Shown: in pieces, positions 32,705-44,905 of the stretch
How the letters are laid out: each line of letters begins with the position of its first letter
Numbering within the stretch: the first letter of the stretch is position 1
Assembly (NCBI RefSeq): GCF_016774335.1
Contig: NZ_JAETWA010000011.1
Location: forward strand, 62,001 to 126,000
Source of the DNA: Luteimonas saliphila
GTDB taxonomy: Bacteria; Pseudomonadota; Gammaproteobacteria; Xanthomonadales; Xanthomonadaceae
Length of the DNA stretch: 64,000 bases
Reading direction: 5' to 3'
Notes under the pieces: model-generated
What the model was told of the DNA's origin: nothing
The model's input: the letters and a program-made list of their open reading frames with translations, nothing else
Databases searched by the model: none
Program-made: the position numbers and the translations under genes

Positions 32705-34486
32705 CTACCAGCTGAAGCCGGCGCCGCCCATCACGCTCTTCTCGCCGCCGCTGAAGGCGCCGCCGAGCGACACGCTGGCGCGATCGCCGACGGCGCGCTG
32801 GTAGCCCACTGCCAGGGCCTGCTCGCCGCCCTGGGCCCCGACGCCTACGCCGACGCGGTTGCGGCCGGACAGGCCCGCCGTGTTCATCGCCATGCCCGCG
32901 AACGCGCCGGACATCGCGCCCTGCCGGTCGATGCGGCGATCCTGCTGGTGGAAGCGGTCGTCGATGCCGCGCTGGATCGAGTCGAGCTGCGCGTCCCAGG
33001 CCGCGAAGCGGCTGTCGGTGTACTCGTTGGCCGACTGCAGGGTCTGCACCGCGACGGTGTCGGTGTAGGTGTTGGCCGAGGCCAGGGTGGCGGCATCTCC
33101 GGCATCGGCATGGACCTGCGCGGCTTGCAGGGCCGCCGCGTCGCCCGCATCGGCATGCGCCCGGGCGGACTGGAGCGTCATCGCATCGCCGGCGCGCATC
33201 TGCCGGACGTTGACTGCGTCCATGTCGGCGATGCCGTCGGCGACGTTGGAGACGAGTGTGCCGTCCTCCCCGTTCAGCGTGATGGTGTCGCCCTCATCCT
33301 GGTCGTACATCACCGAGCGCGGTCCACCACCGGCCGGACCTTCGGGTCCCTGCGGTCCGGCGGGACCCTGCGGCCCGGGTACGCCACCCGCCTCGGCGAT
33401 CAGGGCCTCGACATCGCCCAGCCAGGCGTCGATGGCGAAGAACGCATCGCCGGCGTTGTCGTACGAGGTTCCGCGGATGTCGTAGCCGGGTGCGATGAAC
33501 ACGCCGCCCGCGTAGCTGGCGCCGCCGCCGAGCGCGGTGGCGACGGGGAAGAGCTGAGACAGGTTGACGGCGTCGGTGTCCGCGGTCGCCGCGGCGAGAT
33601 TCGCGATCTGGTACATCCGGTCCGGGGAGCCGATCGACACGGTGAATTCGCGGTCCGCCACCGAACCGCTGCCGATGGCGACGCTGTTGTCGACGGTGGC
33701 GTTGGCGTTGGCGCCGATCGCCACGCTGGACGCTCCGGTTGCCTCGCTGGTGTAGCCCATCGCCAGCGAGTACTGCCCCATTGCCTGGTTGAAACCGCCG
33801 AAGGCGGCGGCGTACGAGCCGCTCCGGTTCGACAGGCCGAGCGCGCTGCCGCCGAAGGCCACGGTGTTGTCGTACCCGACGGCGGTGCCATATGTGGCCG
33901 CCGCATTGAGCGAGCCCAACCCCACGCCGCTGGACGCGGCGGTGTTTCGGAAGCCGATGGCCACCGCATTGATGCCGTCGGCGCGTGTGGCGGCCCCGAT
34001 CGCCACCGCTCCTTCGTTGGTCGCGATCGTGCGCTCGTTCTCATCCAGCGAGCCGTCGCGGTCGACGTCGTACCACAGGCCGATGGCCACGGCACCGCGC
34101 GCTGCGTTGGTGTAGGCGCCGACGGCCGTGGAGCCGGTCCGGTTGGACAGCTCGCCGGGGCCGTTGAATCCCGCGATCGCGCCGTTGCCGATGGCGGTGC
34201 TGTTCCGGGTGAAGGCGTCGGCGTTGTAACCGAACAAGGCCGCACCGTCGTAGACGCTGGTCGTATGGGCGCCGTAGCCGACCGAGAACGCGCCGGTGAC
34301 GAACGACTGGCGTCCACAGGCGAGCGTACTCTGCCAATCGCCCGCATACGCGGCATCGGCCCCAGCCTGCACCGGAGTCGTGACGCAGGTGTCTCCGGCG
34401 GCCGCGTGGCCGCCGGCCAACGACAGCAAGGCCAGCGCAACCGAACGCCGGAGGCGGTTGGAGACAGGGTTGCAGCAACGAGTCAT
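32705..34486 (-). CDS. YadA-like trimeric autotransporter adhesin (first copy)
   Basis: A 593-residue protein. ATG 34486 is preferred over GTG 34489 because AGGAG lies six bases upstream. After a signal peptide (ending GGHAAAG) the passenger has many YadA-head repeats (GAVAIGAATRADGINAVAIG, SSVAIGANANATVDNSVAIG). These are followed by DAVNLSQL neck motifs, a collagen-like stretch (GPQGPAGPQGPEGP), a second neck (DMDAVNVRQM), a coiled-coil stalk, and a C-terminal four-strand YadA anchor ending GGAGFSW. The anchor trimerises in the outer membrane. An ECF-like promoter lies about 40-68 bases before the start. Confidence 0.92.
   Translation of the reverse strand: MTRCCNPVSNRLRRSVALALLSLAGGHAAAGDTCVTTPVQAGADAAYAGDWQSTLACGRQSFVTGAFSVGYGAHTTSVYDGAALFGYNADAFTRNSTAIGNGAIAGFNGPGELSNRTGSTAVGAYTNAARGAVAIGLWYDVDRDGSLDENERTIATNEGAVAIGAATRADGINAVAIGFRNTAASSGVGLGSLNAAATYGTAVGYDNTVAFGGSALGLSNRSGSYAAAFGGFNQAMGQYSLAMGYTSEATGASSVAIGANANATVDNSVAIGSGSVADREFTVSIGSPDRMYQIANLAAATADTDAVNLSQLFPVATALGGGASYAGGVFIAPGYDIRGTSYDNAGDAFFAIDAWLGDVEALIAEAGGVPGPQGPAGPQGPEGPAGGGPRSVMYDQDEGDTITLNGEDGTLVSNVADGIADMDAVNVRQMRAGDAMTLQSARAHADAGDAAALQAAQVHADAGDAATLASANTYTDTVAVQTLQSANEYTDSRFAAWDAQLDSIQRGIDDRFHQQDRRIDRQGAMSGAFAGMAMNTAGLSGRNRVGVGVGAQGGEQALAVGYQRAVGDRASVSLGGAFSGGEKSVMGGAGFSW
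32951..33094. repeat. 144-bp near-identical segment, copy 1
   Basis: This segment matches 35003-35146 in the second adhesin at 142 of 144 positions; the two differences are synonymous. It encodes the coiled-coil stalk just before the membrane anchor. Flanking sequence is much more diverged, which points to recent gene conversion or strong local constraint. Confidence 0.9.
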
Positions 34487-34525
34487 CACGTTCTCCTGAA
34501 AGGGCTGGACCGCCCGTCAGGAGGT

Positions 34526-34554
34526 GGATCGGGAAATCATGCCGCGGACTGACA
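34526..34554 (-). promoter_or_regulatory. ECF-like promoter of first adhesin gene
   Basis: On the minus strand: TGTCAGTC (34547-34554), 15 bases, CGATCC (34526-34531). The same two blocks at the same spacing precede the second adhesin gene. The format resembles ECF sigma promoters (TGTC-type -35, CG-rich -10). Transcription would begin about 30 bases before the ATG. Confidence 0.65.
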
Positions 34555-34753
34555 TGCGGGCATGGCGGGGATCGGACGGCGAGCGCCGCTGCGGCATTGC
34601 CACGTCAGGCCGTCGAGCCAGGCCCGCGAACGCCGGGTGGGCGCGGCGGCCGGCCGATGTCGAGCATCCGGGCCGCGACAGGGATGCCCGCGCCGGCGGG
34701 CTTGCGACAGGAGCCGCAGGACAACCGCGCCCGGCGCGTGCCGGACGGCCGGG

Positions 34754-36340
34754 TCACAGGTCCAGCCCGAAGCCGATGCCTGCCGACTTCTCGCCGCCGC
34801 TGAACGCGCCGCCCAGCGAGAACGATGCGCGTTCTCCGACCTTGCGGCCATAGCCGACCGACAACGCCTGCTCGCCACCCTGGAAGCCGGCACCCACCGC
34901 GATGCGTCCGCGTGGGCTCTGCGAACCCGCGGCGTTGATCGCCATGTTCAGCATCGCGCTGCCCATCGCCCCCTGCCGGTCGATGCGGCGATCCTGCCGC
35001 TGGAAGCGGTCGTCGATGCCGCGCTGGATCGAATCGAGCTGCGCATCCCAGGCCGCGAAGCGGCTGTCGGTGTACTCGTTGGCCGACTGCAGGGTCTGCA
35101 CCGCGACGGTGTCGGTGTAGGTGTTGGCCGAGGCCAGGGTGGCGGCGTCGCCGGCCTGGATCTGGCGGACGTTGGCCGCATCGGTCGCGGCCACGCCGTC
35201 GGCGAGGTTGGCGATCGTGGTGCCGTCGGCGCCGGCCAGGGTGAGCACGTCGCGGCCGTCGTCGTCGTAGACCACGCTGCGCGGCCCGCCACCGGCGGGA
35301 CCCTCGGGACCCTGCGGGCCGCCGGGCCCGGCCGGCCCCTGCAGCGAGCCCAGCCAGTCGGCTTCGGTACCGGCGAAGCCGTTCTGCACCGCGACCTCGT
35401 AGGCGCTGTAGCCACGCTCGCCCTGGATGCCGCCGACATCGACGATGCGCTGGTTGATATTGTCCAGTGCGGCATCGACGGCGCCGAAGGCCGCGCCGAC
35501 GTTGCCGTAGTTGTTCGACTGGATCACGTACACCGGCGCAGTGAACGCGCCACCGGCATATGCCGCGCCCCCGCCGAGCCAGGCGGCGATGCCGCCGCCG
35601 AGGTCGTCGTCGGCCGCGCGCATCTGGCGCAGGTTCACCGCATCCGTGTCCTCGGTGCCCTCATCGACCTGGGTGAGTCGTCGCTGGTAGCCGTCGAAGC
35701 CGAACGAAACGGTATTGGCCTGATCGGCCACGGACCGCGCCCCGATCGCGACGCTGTTGGCCGCCGTCGCGCTGGCGAAGCGGCCCATCGCCATCGCGTC
35801 CGCACCGGATGCCGAGGTGTTGGCCCCCAGCGCGGTCCCCCCGTCGGCCGAAACCAGCGATGCCGCGCCGATCGCGGTGCCATCGTGAACTGCGGTGAAG
35901 CCTGTCCGGATACCGACGAGCGCGTATCCGCCGAGAGCGACATTGTTGTCGCCCTGCGTGCGCGCGAGGGCACCGATCGCCGTGCCTCCGATCTGGGTGG
36001 GAATCGGGCCTATGGTGATCGCTCCGCCACCTCCCTCGTTGACACGCGCTCCCGTCCCGATCGCGATGCCGAACGCCTGGGCCACGACGGCCTCGGCACC
36101 GATGGCGGTGCCTCCGGGACGGCCGACAGCGGCCTGGAAGCCGAAGGCACTGGCCCGGTTGGCCGAAGCGGTCGAATTGGTTCCGCACTCGGTACTGCCG
36201 TACTCGGGGCCGTTGTTGCATTCGGGTGTGGCGTCGGCGGCCGCCGGCCGCGGCAATGCGCCCGCGACGGCAAGCGCCAGGCACAGCGACGATGATGCGC
36301 GGCGTAGGGGAAGACTGGAGGGTACGGTGCGGTGCGACAT
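34754..36340 (-). CDS. YadA-like trimeric autotransporter adhesin (second copy)
   Basis: A 528-residue paralogue of the neighbouring adhesin. Signal peptide to about residue 35 (ALPRPAAADA). The head has YadA-type repeats (GGTAIGAEAVVAQAFGIAIG, TAIGALARTQGDNNVALGGY), a neck (DAVNLRQMRAADDD), a short collagen-like run (GPAGPGGPQGPEGP), a second neck (ATDAANVRQIQAGD), the coiled-coil stalk shared with the first copy, and a YadA anchor ending GIGFGLDL. The order of parts is the same as in the first copy, but head repeats differ. Both lie downstream of a Ser/Thr kinase and ECF sigma gene on the same strand. Confidence 0.92.
   Translation of the reverse strand: MSHRTVPSSLPLRRASSSLCLALAVAGALPRPAAADATPECNNGPEYGSTECGTNSTASANRASAFGFQAAVGRPGGTAIGAEAVVAQAFGIAIGTGARVNEGGGGAITIGPIPTQIGGTAIGALARTQGDNNVALGGYALVGIRTGFTAVHDGTAIGAASLVSADGGTALGANTSASGADAMAMGRFASATAANSVAIGARSVADQANTVSFGFDGYQRRLTQVDEGTEDTDAVNLRQMRAADDDLGGGIAAWLGGGAAYAGGAFTAPVYVIQSNNYGNVGAAFGAVDAALDNINQRIVDVGGIQGERGYSAYEVAVQNGFAGTEADWLGSLQGPAGPGGPQGPEGPAGGGPRSVVYDDDGRDVLTLAGADGTTIANLADGVAATDAANVRQIQAGDAATLASANTYTDTVAVQTLQSANEYTDSRFAAWDAQLDSIQRGIDDRFQRQDRRIDRQGAMGSAMLNMAINAAGSQSPRGRIAVGAGFQGGEQALSVGYGRKVGERASFSLGGAFSGGEKSAGIGFGLDL
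35003..35146. repeat. 144-bp near-identical segment, copy 2
   Basis: The partner of 32951-33094 (142 of 144 bases identical). It encodes the stalk between the last neck motif and the anchor of the second adhesin. Confidence 0.9.
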
Positions 36341-36382
36341 GGCGATCTCTCTGACTGGCCGGAAAGTGGCCGACAGTCAGGA

Positions 36383-36411
36383 GGATCGGAAAGGACGGTC
36401 GCGGACTGACA
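36383..36411 (-). promoter_or_regulatory. ECF-like promoter of second adhesin gene
   Basis: On the minus strand: TGTCAGTC (36404-36411), 15 bases, CGATCC (36383-36388), the same elements and spacing as before the first adhesin gene; CAT precedes and CGCG follows the -35 block in both. The predicted start of transcription is about 35 bases before the ATG. Confidence 0.65.
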
Positions 36412-36674
36412 TGGGGCGGACACGGCCGGGGAGCGCGACCAGGCCGCGCCTCGTGCGCTTGTCCGCATCGAGGTCTGGACGGCGCGTCGTCGGCGCTTCA
36501 TGAACCGTGCCCGCCGGGAGTCGTCGGTCGACAGCTCGCGGTGGAGCACGGTCGTGGCGACGTCGCGCTGCGTCGGCCGCGTGCGGAACAAGGTCGCAGG
36601 CGACCGTCCTCGATCGAGAGCGTCGAACACGGCCGCCGCGGCGTTGCCGGGAGGCCTTAGCGGTGCCAGGTGGG
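36412..36674. other. Spacer between kinase gene end and adhesin promoter
   Basis: With the promoter it makes up a gap of about 330 bases. I see no gene and no clear terminator for the kinase transcript. Confidence 0.4.
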
Positions 36675-39547
<2,873 letters not shown>

Positions 39548-39551
<4 letters not shown>

Positions 39552-40111
39552 GCGGCCTCGCCCAGGTGCGAGAGCAGGAACGCGCGCGCCTTGCGCCAGT
39601 CGCGGTGGACGGTGCGAGAGGTCACGCCCAGGTGCCGTGCGATCTCCTCGAACTCCATGCCGGCGTAGAAGCGGAATTCGATCACCGTCGCCAGCCGCGG
39701 GTCCACGGCTTCCAGCGCGCGCAGGCCGCGTTCGATGTCGAGCACGTCCAGACCCGATTGCGCACCTTCCAGCGGCAGGTCGGTGGAGAGCGTGACCCGG
39801 GCGGCATCGCCCCCGCGCTTGTGGGCGCCGCGGGCGCGCACGTGGTCGATCAGCACGCAGCGAATCACCTTGGCGGCAAGGGCGAGGAACGGGCCGCGCC
39901 GGCTGACATCGAGCGCGGCGCCATCGAGCTTCAGGTAGGCCTCGTGCACCAGGACCGTGGTGTCGAGGGTGCCGCGCGCGAAGCCGCGCAGCTCACGCCG
40001 GGCGATCGTGCGCAGCTGGGCGTACAGCTCCTCGAAACGGGCCCGGTAGGCGTCGTCGTTCCAGTCGGAGGCGGGGACGATCTCGGTGGCGACGGAGTCC
40101 TGGAGGTCCAT
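39548..40111 (-). CDS. ECF sigma factor, kinase-linked (ECF43-like)
   Basis: A 187-residue sigma factor of the ECF group (TIGR02999-type). Region 2: LYAQLRTIARRELRGF, then LDTTVLVHEAYLKLDG and FLALAAKVIRCVLIDHVRAR. Region 4: LEAVDPRLATVIEFRFYAGM, then EFEEIARHLGVTSRTVHRDW. No anti-sigma gene is adjacent; instead a Ser/Thr kinase gene overlaps its stop. In the characterised relatives (EcfP, EcfK) a Thr in region 2.2 is phosphorylated; Thr residues in LDTTVLVHE lie in the corresponding part. The two adhesin genes downstream share an ECF-like promoter and are candidate targets. Confidence 0.9.
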
Positions 40112-40267
40112 GCACGCATCTGTCGGGACGACGGAGCCAGCTTACCCCAGCAGCGCGACGCCCCGGGGTGGGCGCACCACTGCCCGCATGAACCGCGGCC
40201 GTGCTGCATCGGTACCGCAACCCGCGGTTTTCCCGCACAATTCCGTGATCGAAGCCCGCGGACGGAC

Positions 40268-40540
40268 ATGCAAGCCTACGTCTACAAGAGCCAGCGCAAG
40301 GCGGACACCTATGTGTTCCTCGCCGAGCGCAATGGTTTCGAGCGCCTGCCGGAACCCTTGCGCACCCAGCTGGGCCCGCTGCGGTTCGTGTTCGACCTGA
40401 CACTGACCCCGACGCGTACGCTGGCCCGCGAGAACCCGGCCGAGGTGCGCGCGAACCTTGCCGCGCGCGGCTTCCACCTGCAGTTTCCGCCGGCGATGGA
40501 CGTCGATCCGATGCACGAGGACTGGGGCACCGATGCCTGA
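40268..40540 (+). CDS. YcgL domain-containing protein
   Basis: A 90-residue cytosolic protein starting MQAYVYKSQRKADTYVFLAE, with the family features GFERLPEPLRTQLGPLRFVF and LARENPAEVRANLAARGFHL plus a typical QFPP ending. YcgL proteins are small conserved gammaproteobacterial proteins of unclear function, often next to RNase D. Its last eight bases overlap the start of the ankyrin gene, so the two are likely co-translated. Confidence 0.88.
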   Translation: MQAYVYKSQRKADTYVFLAERNGFERLPEPLRTQLGPLRFVFDLTLTPTRTLARENPAEVRANLAARGFHLQFPPAMDVDPMHEDWGTDA

Positions 40541-43500
40541 AGCCCCGGCGAGTCGACGACAGGCCCTGGTCGCGGCGGCGGCCGGCGGCGCCCTGGCCCT
40601 GGTCGCTGGCGTCGGCGGCGTGGTCGCGGCGCTGGCGGGTGTGCTGGCGCAGCCGGCGCTGGCGCTGGCGGTGCGTGGCTGGCGCGAACGGCGGACCATG
40701 GAACGCGCCGCGTTGCTGGGCGACGCCCGCGCGCTGCTGGCGTTGTGGTCGATCGGCCTGGCTGTTGCCGCGCTGCTGGTGGGGTGGCCGCTGCTCGCGG
40801 TCCTGCAGAGCGGCGGACTCGGTGCGGCGCTGGCGCTGAGCGCGGTGACGGGCCTGTGCGTGCTCGGGCTGTGGCGCACCTGGCCTTTGTGGCACGCGAC
40901 CGAAGGCGCGGGCGGACCGTTGGCGCGGCACTGGCAGGCCCTCGGCGACCGCGACGCGTCCGGCTGGCACGGGGTCGTGGCCGCGGCCTGCGTGGGCACG
41001 ATCCTCGCCTGCATCGTGCTGCTGGCATGGCCACGACTGCTGTTGCCGCAGGCGCGCTGGGCGCTGGCGGGCGCCTGCGCCGTCGCCTGGCCGCTGCTGC
41101 ACCACCTGCTGCAACGCCTGCCCGGCCCCGGCGTGCTGGCGATCCCGGTGGTGGAAATGGAGGGCGATGTCGCCCGCCTGCCGCCGCCCGCGTTCGATGG
41201 CGACCTCGACCCCGTCCTGTATGCCGCCGCCCGCAGCGGACGGGTGGACCAGGCGTTGGCGCTGATCGAAGCGGGGGCCGACATGCATGCGCTGCCCTCC
41301 CCGGACGAGCGCGACCAGCGCAGCCTTCCGGTCCTCGCCGCGGTACTGCCCGATCTTCGCCTGCTGCGCGCCCTGATCGCCGGCGGCGTCGATCTGAACG
41401 CCGTGCACGCCGGCCTGACCCCGTTGCTGGCGGCCACGCGCGACAGCTGGCACGGCCGTCCCGAAGCGGTGATGACCCTGCTCGCCAACGGCGCCGATCC
41501 GCGCGCCGCGGACCACGACGGCAGTACGCCGCTGCACCACGCCGCGCGCAGCTCGGATCCGGGCGTGGCCGCGCTGCTGCAGGATGCCTCGGCCGAACTC
41601 GACCTGCAGAACCTCGAAGGACTGACCCCGCTCGGCGTCGCCTGCGCCGCGGGCAACTGGCGCCTCGCGCGCTTCCTGCTCGAGCGCGGCGCGAAGCCGG
41701 CGATCGAGGGGGGGACACCGGCACTGGTCGCCGCGGCCGGCGGCGACGAGGACGATCCTGCCGGCGTGCAACTGCTGCTGCGGCACAAGGCGAAGGTCGA
41801 TGCACGCGATCGCGAAGGGCGTACCGCGCTGCACGTGGCCGCGTTCCAGGGCCATGCCGAGGTCGTCGCGGCGCTGCTCGACGCCGGTGCCGATGTCCAC
41901 GCGCGCGATGCCCGTGAGTCCACGGCGCTGCTCGAGGCCGCGCGCGGGGCGGGTGCGGCGGTGCTCGAAGCGCTGCTCGCGGCCAAGGCCGATCCGCACG
42001 CCCTCGATGCCGAAGGCCGCAATGCAGTGCTGCTGGCCTGCGTCGCCGAGGCACCGTCCTCGGCGCTGGTCGCGCGGTTGCTGGAACTGGGACTGGATCC
42101 GCATGCGAGCGGGCACGACGGCAAGCGCGCCGCGGAGCTGGCGGCCGAAGCCGGGCGCTGGCGGCTGGTGGCGCTGCTCGATCCGGAGTACGCATTGCCG
42201 GCCAGCGTGCAGTCCGAGGCCGGCGATGCGCTGGAGGACCGCACGCCGCAGACCCTGTTGCGCGAGGGACTGGACGCCGGTCGTCTCGACGACCTCGAGC
42301 GCGTCGCCGCGCTGGTGTCTCCGGCCGAGCTCGGCGCCCTGCTGCTCGACGACGACGCGACGCCTTCGCTCGCGCGCATCGACTGGCTGGTCGCGCAGGG
42401 CGCCGACCTCGAGGCGCGGGACGCCGAGGGTGACACCGCGGTGTTCCGGCTGCTCGCGCGCGGACCCGATGCCGTGCCCGCGCTGCAGGCCCTGCTGCGG
42501 CACGGCGCTTCGCCGGCCGGCAGCGGTGGCCTGGCGCGGTTCCTGGCCGCCTGCGTGGAAGGCGACCAGGCCGGCCGTGCACTGGAGCAGTGCGCGCTGG
42601 ATCTGGTCGAACGCGGCGCCGATCCGTTCGCCCCCTCGCCCGGCGGCGATCCGCCGCTGTCGCTGGCCGTGCACCTGGGCTGGGACCGCCTGATCGAACG
42701 CCTGCTCGCGATCGGGGTCGATGCCGATGCGCGCGACGCGCGCGGCATGACCGCGCTGCACCTGGCGGCCGCGCTGGCGCGCGAGGGCGTGCTCAAGACC
42801 CTGGTGCGGCATGGCGCCGCGATCGACATGCGCGCGCAGGACGGCCAGACCCCGCTCGGGGTCGCGCTCGCCAGCGGCCGGCGCGACCTCGCCGACTGGC
42901 TCGACTGGCGCGGCTGGCCGCTGCCGCGGCGCGCGCTGCAACCGGCCGACCTGCCCGCCGCGGCGATGGCGGGCGACGCCGATGCGGTACGCCGGCTGAT
43001 CGACCTCGGCCTGGCGGTGGATGCCGTCGACGCCCAGGGCTGCACCGCGCTGCTGCGCGCCAGTGGTGGCGGCCACCGCGCCGTGGTCGACCTGCTGCTG
43101 GCGCGCGGCGCGCAGCCGCAGCACGTCGCGCACACCGGCGCCACCCCGCTGTCGGCGGCGGTGAGCATGCGCCATGGCGAGATCGTCGAGCGGCTGCTCG
43201 CCGCCGGCGCCAAGCTCGAACAGCGGCTGCCCGGCGAGGTCACCGTGCTGATGCTGGCCGCGGCGCTGGGGCTGCCGGAACTGTGCGCGCGGCTGATGAC
43301 CGCGGGCGCCAACGTCCACGCCACCGATGCGCAGGGGCTCACACCGCTGCATTGCGCGGCGCTGTACGGCTTCACCGCACGCGACCGCACCCGGCTGGTG
43401 GCCCTGTTCGACACTCTGCTGCTGGCCGGTGCCGAGGTCGACGCGGTCGCGGCGGGCGGCGTCACCCCGCTGTTGCTGCTGGTGGGCGCGCGCGCCGAGC

Positions 43501-43802
43501 CCGGGACCGCTTGCGACGAGGACGTGCTGCTGGCGGTGATCGAACACCTGCTCGACGAGGGCGCCGCGCTCGACGCGCGCGACCCGCGCGGCTTCGGCCC
43601 CCTGCACCTGGCCGCACTGCACGGCCTGCTGCGCGTCACCCAGCGCCTGCTGCGCGCCGGCGCCGACCCGGAGGCGCGCGACGCGCTCAACCGCACCCCG
43701 CGCGAGATCGCGGTGATGCGCGGCTTCGTCGATGTCGCCCACGAATACGTACCTGTGCAGGCCGGGGTGTCGATGGCGCGGTTCCTGCGCGACCGCGGCT
43801 GA
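40533..43802 (+). CDS. Large membrane-anchored ankyrin-repeat protein
   Basis: A 1089-residue protein. The N-terminal about 200 residues contain four or more hydrophobic helices (ALVAGVGGVVAALAGVLAQP, LALWSIGLAVAALLVGWPLL). The remaining roughly 880 residues are ankyrin repeats with the consensus G-TALHxAAxxGHxxVVxxLL (for example GRTALHVAAFQGHAEVVAAL and GMTALHLAAALAREGVLKTL), at least twenty in number. Such an array is a protein-binding scaffold; here it would project from the inner membrane, probably into the cytoplasm. The ATG overlaps the end of the ycgL-like gene. Partners are unknown. Confidence 0.85.
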   Translation: MPEAPASRRQALVAAAAGGALALVAGVGGVVAALAGVLAQPALALAVRGWRERRTMERAALLGDARALLALWSIGLAVAALLVGWPLLAVLQSGGLGAALALSAVTGLCVLGLWRTWPLWHATEGAGGPLARHWQALGDRDASGWHGVVAAACVGTILACIVLLAWPRLLLPQARWALAGACAVAWPLLHHLLQRLPGPGVLAIPVVEMEGDVARLPPPAFDGDLDPVLYAAARSGRVDQALALIEAGADMHALPSPDERDQRSLPVLAAVLPDLRLLRALIAGGVDLNAVHAGLTPLLAATRDSWHGRPEAVMTLLANGADPRAADHDGSTPLHHAARSSDPGVAALLQDASAELDLQNLEGLTPLGVACAAGNWRLARFLLERGAKPAIEGGTPALVAAAGGDEDDPAGVQLLLRHKAKVDARDREGRTALHVAAFQGHAEVVAALLDAGADVHARDARESTALLEAARGAGAAVLEALLAAKADPHALDAEGRNAVLLACVAEAPSSALVARLLELGLDPHASGHDGKRAAELAAEAGRWRLVALLDPEYALPASVQSEAGDALEDRTPQTLLREGLDAGRLDDLERVAALVSPAELGALLLDDDATPSLARIDWLVAQGADLEARDAEGDTAVFRLLARGPDAVPALQALLRHGASPAGSGGLARFLAACVEGDQAGRALEQCALDLVERGADPFAPSPGGDPPLSLAVHLGWDRLIERLLAIGVDADARDARGMTALHLAAALAREGVLKTLVRHGAAIDMRAQDGQTPLGVALASGRRDLADWLDWRGWPLPRRALQPADLPAAAMAGDADAVRRLIDLGLAVDAVDAQGCTALLRASGGGHRAVVDLLLARGAQPQHVAHTGATPLSAAVSMRHGEIVERLLAAGAKLEQRLPGEVTVLMLAAALGLPELCARLMTAGANVHATDAQGLTPLHCAALYGFTARDRTRLVALFDTLLLAGAEVDAVAAGGVTPLLLLVGARAEPGTACDEDVLLAVIEHLLDEGAALDARDPRGFGPLHLAALHGLLRVTQRLLRAGADPEARDALNRTPREIAVMRGFVDVAHEYVPVQAGVSMARFLRDRG

Positions 43803-43972
43803 GGGAGGCCTCTCGCCCGCGTGGCAGGGCCGCTTGCGGACGCGCATGGCCGGGTCTACATTCCGCTGGCAGCGCCCGGTTGTCGTCCGCCCGGTGGCTG
43901 CGCCAGGGAGTCGTGCCGCGCATGCCCGCATGCCCAGCTCGATGGGGGCCGTGATCGCCAGGGAGCATGGTA

Positions 43973-44893
43973 ATGAGGGTGCGCATCCGTTCGTCGTGGT
44001 GTTTGCTGTTCGTGCTCTCGCTCGCCGCAGGCGCGGTCCAGGCCGCGGGCGTGGCCGCAGCCCGCAAGCAGATCGAGGCGAGCATGCTGGTGACCGGCCG
44101 GGTCACGATCACGCTGGACGGCGCCGTCGCGGGGTGGACCATCGACGAACGCGAGAAGCTGCCGGAGGTGGTGGCGAACCTGGTCGACGCAGCCGTCCCC
44201 GGCTGGCGTTTCGAGCCGATCGTGGTCGATGGCAAGCCGGCGCACGGCAGCGCACGGATGAGCCTGCTGCTGGTGGCCAACCGTTTCGAGGACGGCCGCT
44301 TCCGGGTTTCGATCCGCGACGGCTACTTCGGCCGGGAGGCGGTGAACATCGCCGCGCAGCTCGCGCGCGAGGGTGCGGGCGCTGCCGACGATGCGGCCGG
44401 GGCCAGCGACCAGTTGTCCGCGCTCGACCTCCAGCCTCCGGCTTACCCGATGCGGGCGCTCGCCGGGGGTGCGCATGGCACGGTCTACGTCGTCGTCAAG
44501 GTGAATCGCGACGGTCGGGTGGAGGACGCGGCGGTCGAGCAGGTGAATCTGCGGGTCGTCGGCAGCGGGGTGGAGCTGGCCCGCATGCGCGAGATCCTGG
44601 CGAAGCCGGCCTTGGCGGCCGCGCGCAAGTGGACCTTCCGTCCTCCCAGCACGGGCGAGTGGGCGGACGACGAGTCGTGGACGGCGCGAGTGCCGGTGGA
44701 CTACCGCTTCTACGATTCGAGGCCGGCAGGCTATGGACAGTGGGAAGCCTATGTGCCCGGTCCGCGCAGTCCGGTGCCCTGGCAGATGGAAAGCCTCGAT
44801 GGGTTCGAAATCGCACCGGACGCATTGATCGCCGGCCAGGTGCACCAGGCCGGCACGGGATTGAAGTTGCTGACGCCGATCGGAGGCGGTTGA
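43973..44893 (+). CDS. Exported protein with TonB C-terminal-like domain
   Basis: A 306-residue protein. ATG 43973 is chosen because GGGAG lies seven bases upstream; another ATG six bases earlier is too close. The N-terminus is a signal peptide (SSWCLLFVLSLAAGAVQA). In the C-terminal half, PPAYPMRALAGGAHGTVYVV followed by VKVNRDGRVEDAAVEQ matches the TonB C-terminal fold, and RKWTFRPPS is its usual end. It lacks the Pro-rich spacer and the uncleaved anchor of true TonB, so it is probably not an energy transducer. Similar stand-alone domains are common in this family; function is unknown. Confidence 0.7.
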   Translation: MRVRIRSSWCLLFVLSLAAGAVQAAGVAAARKQIEASMLVTGRVTITLDGAVAGWTIDEREKLPEVVANLVDAAVPGWRFEPIVVDGKPAHGSARMSLLLVANRFEDGRFRVSIRDGYFGREAVNIAAQLAREGAGAADDAAGASDQLSALDLQPPAYPMRALAGGAHGTVYVVVKVNRDGRVEDAAVEQVNLRVVGSGVELARMREILAKPALAAARKWTFRPPSTGEWADDESWTARVPVDYRFYDSRPAGYGQWEAYVPGPRSPVPWQMESLDGFEIAPDALIAGQVHQAGTGLKLLTPIGGG

Positions 44894-44905
44894 ACCCGCC
44901 GGGTT

